A DNA stretch of 64,000 bases from Branchiostoma floridae (Eukaryota; Chordata; Leptocardii; Amphioxiformes; Branchiostomatidae). The DNA lies in assembly GCF_000003815.2 (NCBI RefSeq), contig NC_049989.1:15754883-15818882 (forward strand), in the 5' to 3' direction. The notes under the pieces were generated by a model. That model had not been told where the DNA came from, did not search any database, and was given only the letters and a program-made list of their open reading frames with translations. The position numbers were made by a program, and so were the translations under genes. This document shows, one piece after another, positions 41,501 to 50,500 of this stretch (the stretch's first letter is position 1; every line of letters starts with the position of its first letter).

Positions 41501-44500
41501 GGCATCAGTGGTTACTGTAATTCTTTAAATTTTTTACAGTGGTTTTATGTTCCTGTTTTGTTGTTGTCTGCAATTAACTGCAATTTCAAAAATACGTTTT
41601 TCTAGTACTTAATAATCCAGTCACATATAGAGAATGTAAATAACTGAAGAACAAAAAAGTCAGAAAACCATGTGACAAACATTTCTTCAAATTTAAAGAT
41701 AAAATGTAATGTCACATTTAAAGGGGTTGTCTCTTTTCCATTGTTTATGATCTCTCCAGCATTAAATTCTATTCTGTCCCTATCAATAGATAATGGTAAT
41801 GTTTGTTGTTAAATCTTACCCTCCAAGCAGAGGTTAGGCTCCGGCTGTTTTTGAAACGTTTTTTTAGTCGTTTTTATCGGGCTCTCTATTTTGTATTTTA
41901 TCTTGCTGTGTCAAAACCTAAGATGTTTGGCTGGCGTACTTCAAGACAAATGACAAAATAGAAAGCCCGATAAAAACGACTAAAAAAATGTTAAAAACCA
42001 GCCGGAGACAAACCTCTGCTTGGAGAGTAGTTAAATCTTACATTTAGGGCTACGATAATGCATTTCAACAAGAATGTCATGTTGTAAAGTTAAGATTATT
42101 TGGACAGAATGCGTGAAATCTTTCTCCGTACCAACAAGCAAATTTTCATTCCAGGACAGAGGGACGGGTCCTGGCGACAACCCTGCACCCATAACACACC
42201 AACACGAAGTCACCCAACCAAGCCCTCCCCAAATCCTGACCAAATATATCACCGTTCAACATTTACATAAGCCATCCTTGCGCTACCAGCAAGTATTTGC
42301 CAAACCTCTCAACAAGCAATTATCACACAAGAAGAAGACTGGGTATTTGCTGGAGGTCCCATCAGTACATATTTGTCAGTAGAAGGCTGTAATCATTAGC
42401 ACAACAGGAATGGCAAAAACTGAGACAAAAAATGTCAATCATCTGTTCACACTGTCCCGTATTGACATTATTTTGGCTTAGGTAAAGTTTGAGGCTGTAG
42501 TGTAGTTTTTTATCAGCTTGATAACCAGGCTACACAATGATGGGTCAAACTTAAAGTAAAACTTCTTCCCCGAAAACTTTACAATACAGAACTCATATGG
42601 ACTTGTGAACTTAATGTGAATGTTACTATTAGCCATATAGGTCACAGGACACTGTTCCTAATACTGTGTGCATTTAAGTTCGCGGCAATTTAATTTCGTG
42701 GTAGCGAGTAAAAGGATTTTTCACGGTGGATTTAAGATCGAGGTAACACCATAGACTGCACTCTAATACCATAATAGAAAAATGTTTGCGGTGGTTTTCG
42801 CGGTGAAGTGGTCACCGCGAAATCCGCGAACATTAATCCACCGCGAACATTTCTGCATTTACAGTAGTATTTCTTCCTGTCTCTTGGATGTCTGAGTCTC
42901 CGACAAATTTTTGTATTACCAAAATCAGCAAACTTAATTTGCTACAAAGAGGTGTACAGTAAATCTTCAAACTTTCTCAGTACGTAGTTCTACTTTTTCC
43001 ATTCACTTCTCCACATAAAATTTATGACACCACAGTTTCTCTTGTATAAATACTGTACTAGTCAGTACTGTTTCGATCTTCAACCACAAATTTGAAAAAC
43101 CTCATTTCCTGTATGAAAATAGAAAAATCGCTTAAGCAAATGAATTTACAGTAACTGAGCCAAAAATAAACTTTCAAAACATGCCAAATATGGGGTGCTT
43201 CCTGTCACAAAATCCATGTCTGTTCAACACTTTCTTGTCATTCCCAAACTGCATGTTTAAGAATTGCCTTCCTGAGTTGGAGTAATGGCAGGAAATACTT
43301 CAGTGACTGCCAGGTGAAACTTGTCAACTGATGAGACATGTAACTTGCGGAAACTGGAAATTCTGGGAGGTCCATCCCTATTTGTGCAGTGTAACGTTAC
43401 ATGTAGGGGAAACTTAAATACAGCCAAACATTTGAGAAGAAAACAATGCAAGCTGTCCATCCCAAACAGTCAAAACAGCTTGTTTTGCCAAACCAAACAG
43501 ACAAAAACAGTGCCAAGCAAGCTACAGTATGTTTGTAACTTCCCAAGAGTTTTGCTGATATCTAACGAAGGCTAAACATACATGTAAGTGTACATTAATT
43601 GTTACAGGTTAGCATACCTTGTAGCTTGCAGGGTAAAAAGACCATCTCGATAACATCTTTTAGAAGGGATGTGAAAAAAAATAAAATGGCGGTCCCATAT
43701 TCGAGGAGGTGCCTTTTCAAAATATATTAAAATAGAAGGGCAATGGCTAGGAAGAGCTCCCACTAAAAATATATACTTATAGTTGCCAAACAGCAAGGAA
43801 AAAATGAATAATACATAAACAGCAAGGAAGTTACTTATTGCCCCATGTAATGCTAGTTCACCTTTATTCGCAGGGTAACCTATATCCGGTGTACCTAAAA
43901 ACAGGATATTTAGGGATATCATGTTGATGGACGGTGGCTTCAAATTACTTTTTTTTCAATATAATGCAGTTTGAGACCATCGTCCGTCGGCTTGATATCC
44001 CGAAATACGCTGGTGTTACATGTAACTACAACCAATAGGATATAGGTTACCCCGCGAATAAAGGTGAACTAGCGTTACCATAGGGCACTACAAGGGTCTG
44101 AACAAATGAAAAAAAGACACTTGTAAGTTTTGCGTTGTTGTAAAATCATACCGACAAATCTAAAACTTTTAAGATTGACCAGTGAAGAGTTAGAGATTTT
44201 CACATGACATTCAATATTAAGTATTTCCTCTTACACCACCCCTTGTTTAACTAATAACATGAGAAAGTGCACATTTCTTTTTACTTAGGAAATACTAATA
44301 ACCCCCAGCCCATCAAATCCAGGCTTTCATGGTAAATCTTTCAGCCCCTTGACCCCAAATGACACCCTTGGCCTGTACAGTGAGGAGTTCATTGTCAAGT
44401 GTAAAACCAGATGTCTGACACCCATTTCATCTAAACCAGAACCAGATACACACTGTGATATTACTCCACACAAACATTAGAGCTACAAATGAAAACATGG

Positions 44501-47500
44501 TTTTAGGACAGACTGACAGAAGGGCTGACAATATCCTGCAAAAAAGACTCAAGATATTTTTGCACAATAATATTGGACCAAGTGTGAGAAAGGAGTAGAA
44601 ATAGAAAGAAACCCAATATCCAGACTCCTATATAGTATTAGAACCTGTGCAACGATCCCGGGCTGCCAGCCACAAACCCAGCATGCAACTGATTACGACA
44701 AAAGTCTCAAAGCCGTTTGGCATGGTCCACACTGTTACACTACTCCCCTTTTCTTTTTTAAAGATTTGTCCTCGAATGTCAAGTTCGATATCCCTGTGTG
44801 GCCTGTTACTGTGGCTTGAATCCCACTGTGGCGCTTTCTTGGACAAAAGTTGGCCATGATAACAATTGTAAGTCTGATGCAATGTTCAGATGTTTAGACA
44901 ATCTTATTCTTAGTTACTTCCCACTAGAGGGTGATCACTGAACAACTGTACAGCAACAAAAATTGAATTTGTGCAACCCTTGATTTCAAAGTTGGAATAT
45001 GACGCATTGTATAAAATTAAAGTATGTTTTAAAAGACAGACAACGAAATGCACAAAAATTATAAAATTAATTCAGCGACCAATCAAATTATGGTTTCTCA
45101 ACCTAGTGGAACATAGTAACAACCAGTTGAGAGCATCTAATGTTTATTCATACTAAATGTTACCTTTTAGTTCTGAGCATCACTGTTTACATTGTTTACG
45201 TTGTTTTTTCAAGACAAATGTTTAAATTTAAATAGTCTGTCAACAAACCCTTGAATAATCTTAAATTATCACTTAAAGGCGCCGATAGTCATACAGTTAC
45301 TCTCATGTCCCTAATAAACGTACCGGGACGTTTATTTTTTTCAGCCTCACAATCCACCCGGTACGTTCTTATTTTGGACGGTACGTTTATTTTTTTTCTG
45401 AAAATTGGGGCTTTGCTAAGCCAAGACCCTCAAAGAATAGAAATTTTGGGGGTTTCTGCCCATATTTCCGCGGTATTTTTGCTCAAAATTCCCTATTTTT
45501 CGGGCGAAATTGCGCGGATTTCCATGAGCATATACGCGTACGCGGTACTCTTTCGGTGATTTCGGTCCATCTCGCTATGACGCTACGAAGTAAATGTTGT
45601 TCTTGGGGGAAAATAAAACACCACCCTGACGTTATGAAATACAATTTTTACATAAATAACTTTTAGTTTTAATTTAGTAGTAGTTTACAGTCTCTGTTTA
45701 CATCGTAAACCAGCACCTTGCACGAGGAATTTCCCGCCAGTCTTGTGGTTCCATGCGCTTTCGGCAGCGAGGCGGAAGAGTGATTCGTTCACATAATAAA
45801 TGCTGGACGTAAAAATAACAACTATAACTTCGTTTCCCTTGTGATATGAGTTTTGACGCCGCAAATTCTCACAAACGACAGGAATTCATCGGTAAAAACA
45901 GCAAGTTCATAATCATTTCTAAGCCACAGCTTTCCTTTGTAGATGCATGTGCCATTATGCCGAGATGGTCACGTCGAAATAAAACTTTCTCTACGTAGGC
46001 TTATTTCTTTGACAAAAAATCAACCTTAGTCTAGTTTTCACATAAATAACTTTCATTTAATAGATTTTAATCGTTTTTATACCGTAATCACTGTATTTTA
46101 TGCTACACATCAGAAATCTTGCTGCGGTATTTTACCTTGCTAAAAGTGGAGTCGTCCACTGACCCCTAGTGACCTTGTTTATCAGCTGCTGCGACGCCAT
46201 GTTCGAGAATAACGCAAAGACGGAGGTTTCCATTTTTGGCCCGCGGAATACGAAAATTGGGACAGCTTACATGCATTTGAAGAACATAAAACATCAGATA
46301 CATGAACGGACGGTCTATTTGTAAAATCTGCCCATATAGCCTTCCAGTCTGCACAGAAATGACGATGTAGAGAAAGGGTAGAAGTGCAAAGAGTCTGAGA
46401 TGAGAAAAAAACGCCACGTAAATTCAACAACACTTCGCATAAAATCACATAATTTTGTACAATGTTTCCTTTATTCAATGTCTCCTTCATAAAAAGTCCA
46501 AGTTGAACCGACATTTTGCTGATGTAGTACAGAAAAAAAAGTGATCCCCTCGTGGATAATTTACTATTTAGCGCAGCGTAACGCGGCCGGCCACGCGCCC
46601 GTGACGGCAGTGTTGGCATAGCGGCCGGACTGAAAATCGTCTGGCGGCGACCGCATTCGACAGGTGACCGCTATAGATTCTTAATCCAAGGGACCGACGA
46701 AAACTGACCGAATGGCCAGTTATCGGCCCCTATACTCAGGTGACCCCTAAGGCAGGTTTCACTGCGAATTTTTACCTTTTATTAAAAAATTGAGAAAACA
46801 TCACGATTCGAACAAGATATCTATAGTTCTTCTGCTCATCATTTATAGAACTATCTGATGTGGTTCTTAGGCATAAATGAATAGAAAGACCTACCTGCTT
46901 ACCTGCTACAGAAGTAGCATGGTCACAGTTAAATACATGTCAATTTGGTAATTTTCCGGGGGGTATGTTTATTCCGGGGGGTACGTTTATTAGATATTGA
47001 CAATTTGTCCGGGGGGTATGTTTATTCCGGAGGGTATGTTTATTAGGGACATGAGAGTAGGGTGTAATAGGTTTTCTTTGGCCTACACTACTCCTGATAG
47101 GAAACAGGTACCTCATTCCTTAAAGAACTTCCACAACAACAGCTTACATTACTTCACATCTGGCACTTATCAAGTGAAGAAATTTCTAACTGAACCATGT
47201 CCTAATTGATTACTAAATGGTTTCCAGACAGTTTTCTGGTTCAATCAGTTCAGTGGACAAAAAGAAAAGTCTACTCAACAGATCCTTTTTTTTTGTGGTA
47301 GTTACTCAAGAGAACAAGAAAGAAAGGCCTTTTCTTGTTTTCCTTCCAATCCGCATTATGCAGGAATACATAATTTACATCAAGGCAAGAAAGAGGAAAA
47401 TAATTTCATTAGTATAGATCTAAGTGCAAGCAATACAAAAATTTCACTTGAAGTTCGGATTCAAGGTCGCTCCATTTGTAGTTTAAAAGGCCCATGGGGA

Positions 47501-50500
47501 AATCAAACAGGAACTTGAAGAGATTAAGTCAAGTTGGAGCTTGTATTAAATTCAAGGACAAAGGGTCACTGTTAGATATTGTAAATGTTGTGAACATATC
47601 TTTTGATTGAAATATACACATGTAACAGGTAGAATTAAAGGAAAATCATAACAGAAGAGAGAGGCATCTAAAATTTACAAAAACTTGAAAAAGCAAAATA
47701 TGACCAATCTCTCATTGCACTCTAAATTCAACATGTAAAATGCCATTCATTCTACCCAATACAAACTGGATATAATCATATATGTTTCTAACTTAATTTG
47801 TATGCTAAAATGAGGTCAACTGATACTGATAGGTCACTGATTTTCCGTTACATGATATACAACCACAGGCTTTTCATAATTCAATTTGAAAGAGTGTGAT
47901 ATCTTAAAACAAGAAATAATTGCTTGAAAATAACAAAAATTAAATTTTTGATTCATAATTTTTCACAATTGTCTCAAATTAATGCTACATCTTTTCAAAG
48001 AAAATAGAATAATATATAATACCCCCTTATACAAAATGTAGAATAATACCCCTACCCCAGACAAAGAATTGATCATTACACACAATAAAGAGACATATAT
48101 ATTGATTAAATAAAGGGCAAACCGTGCCAAGACAATACATTTTCCCAATAATGTCAAGCTTTCATACATAATTGCATGACAGCCTTACATGACAACCCTA
48201 TACTGTCCAGGTACCATACCTGATGAGGTAATTTGTATATAGTGAGATCAAGGTGGCTTTGTTGCCATGGTAACAGTGATACCCTGGGAATGAGATGAGT
48301 GTGATACCCTGGGAATGGGCTATCAGCTGGTAGACCAGGCCCCCCATGAGGGAATAGGTACAACCTTCAGTATGGCCCCACTATAGGGGCCTACTGGTAA
48401 CTCCCACGGGGCCAGTATAGGGGACAGGTCATTATATGTAGTATAGGAGATGTGTTATGGCTTTTTCATTCATGTGTTTATAAATACTATAAAATTGGGA
48501 ACATTGTTATTTTTCACAAAACGGGCTCCGGTGTTCGAGGATGTGCCTGGAGCACGTAAATCAGCCTCAAAAATTGTGTACCTACTGGCTGGAAACAATA
48601 CACCAGATGATTATAACATTTACATGATTGTGTAAGTTTTGAAATTGTAAAAAAAAAATGAAATTTTTGCAAACATTGAAATCAAAATGCTCATTTGGTC
48701 TCTATATCTAGCCTCCATAGCAGGCTCTCTGGGGCCTTTTTCCATCTTTTTTGCTGATAATACACTTTTGCTGGCCCTGGCAATCAAGCGACCCAGTACA
48801 AAAAGAAATGCCATATTTGAAAGGGAGCAAGTAATATTAGATCTACAGGAGCCCTCTTAAATTAAATAGGATGGCACCCAGGCTAATCAGAGACATCCAT
48901 GTTAATCAACACAAAAATCATATGTGATACAGTTGGATTAGTGTAAATGTCTAAATGTTTGTGGTACCTTAAAGTTCAAAGTTTTCCCAAATTTAAAACC
49001 ACCATGAGGCCACACCAATTTAATTTCTTGGTTCACGGATTCGCTCGCTCCAATTTTTTGGAAAAAAAAATAAAAATAAAAATTACCACTCAGCAAATTT
49101 TCACCATAAATGAAACAATTCACCAACTTTCTGGTGTAGCAAACATAAAAACTGACACTACTTTTGTAATTTTCAATGAACAAGTGCTGTTACTGTACAG
49201 TAATAGAGTTTTTGTACTTTTTTCAAGCTGAAAACTTTATATTTTTTGTGTGTTGGATTAGCCCTTACCTTTACCCCAACCATTTTACAATTTTTATTTT
49301 TATTTTTATTTCGCCCTCTCGCTCCATATTTTTTTATGAAAAAATCCGTGAACCAAGAAATTAAATTGGTGAGGCCTGAAGATACGTCTCCTGTCTGCCT
49401 TAGATAATAACCAAAGCAAAAATTCCCTTCATTTTCTCCCTAGTGAAATTAACTCCATACAAACTTATAGGCAATTTGAGTAAAGGTTATCAAATAATAT
49501 TTGTAAATTTGTAAGTTTGAATTTCATAAATAAAAAATATTGAAACCACAATAATAAATGCTTTCAAATCCACTCCATGAAAATTTGAATACATTTCAAT
49601 ACATTTGACATATTTTGGAAACATTTTGAAAGTGACCCTATAAAAATCTGATTGTCATTCTTTACATTTTTTGAAATATTTACAAATATTTGTAACATTT
49701 TCCAAAAATATGGTAGTAGATTTGGGTTATAGTCCCAATAAATTGTTAGCCCCATTGTCTGCTTCTGTGTATGATTTCACTGCTGGCCACTGTATAAAGT
49801 AGGGGTGGGTACCGGTACAGAAAATTCAGGTCCAGGTCCGGTTCAGGTCCAGAGGATTAGGTCCAGGTCTGGACCTGAACCTGGACCTGATTCAGTATGT
49901 GAAATATTGTGAATGGACATTTCAAAACAATGGTCCATGTAGCTACAAAGAAATCTGTTTTGTGTGGTATTCAACTCCCACTGGCATGTTAATATCCTTC
50001 AAGGCTAACTGCCTCTGTACGGTTGACTGTAAAAGTTGGTAGAAATGACTATAGACTCTACTTTGCTCTTGTTATTTTCCTCGACCGGTATTAGCCCCAA
50101 AATGTGTGAATGCCTGATCATATAATCTGTTCATTTTCCAATCGGTCCAACATCCAGTCCACCTAATTTTTTCAGCTCCTGTTTTTCTGGACCAGTCCAA
50201 TGAGAAAAAACAGTTTTGTACTGGGGTGTACCGGTACCCACCCCTAGTATGTGATCCACCCACTCACCCATTTAATGGTTAATCCCCATAACAGGATGTC
50301 AGTGAAAAGTCTGTCAGCAGATGAAATCCACTGGAAATTGGATTATACTTCAGACCTGCTGAGAGTCAGCCAGGGGTTATACACAGCTTAGCTTAGTTTA
50401 TTTTTAATGGGATGTAAGGAAAGAGCCTGGAAAATACCTGATAATACTTGTCAGCAGTGCTAGGCAAATTGTTAAGAGTTCGTGCGGAAAATTTAAGCTA

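Noticed and set aside
46182-46619. 145-codon minus-strand frame inside element P
   Set aside because: No transposase motif or other similarity that I recognise; composition fits chance in CpG-rich DNA.
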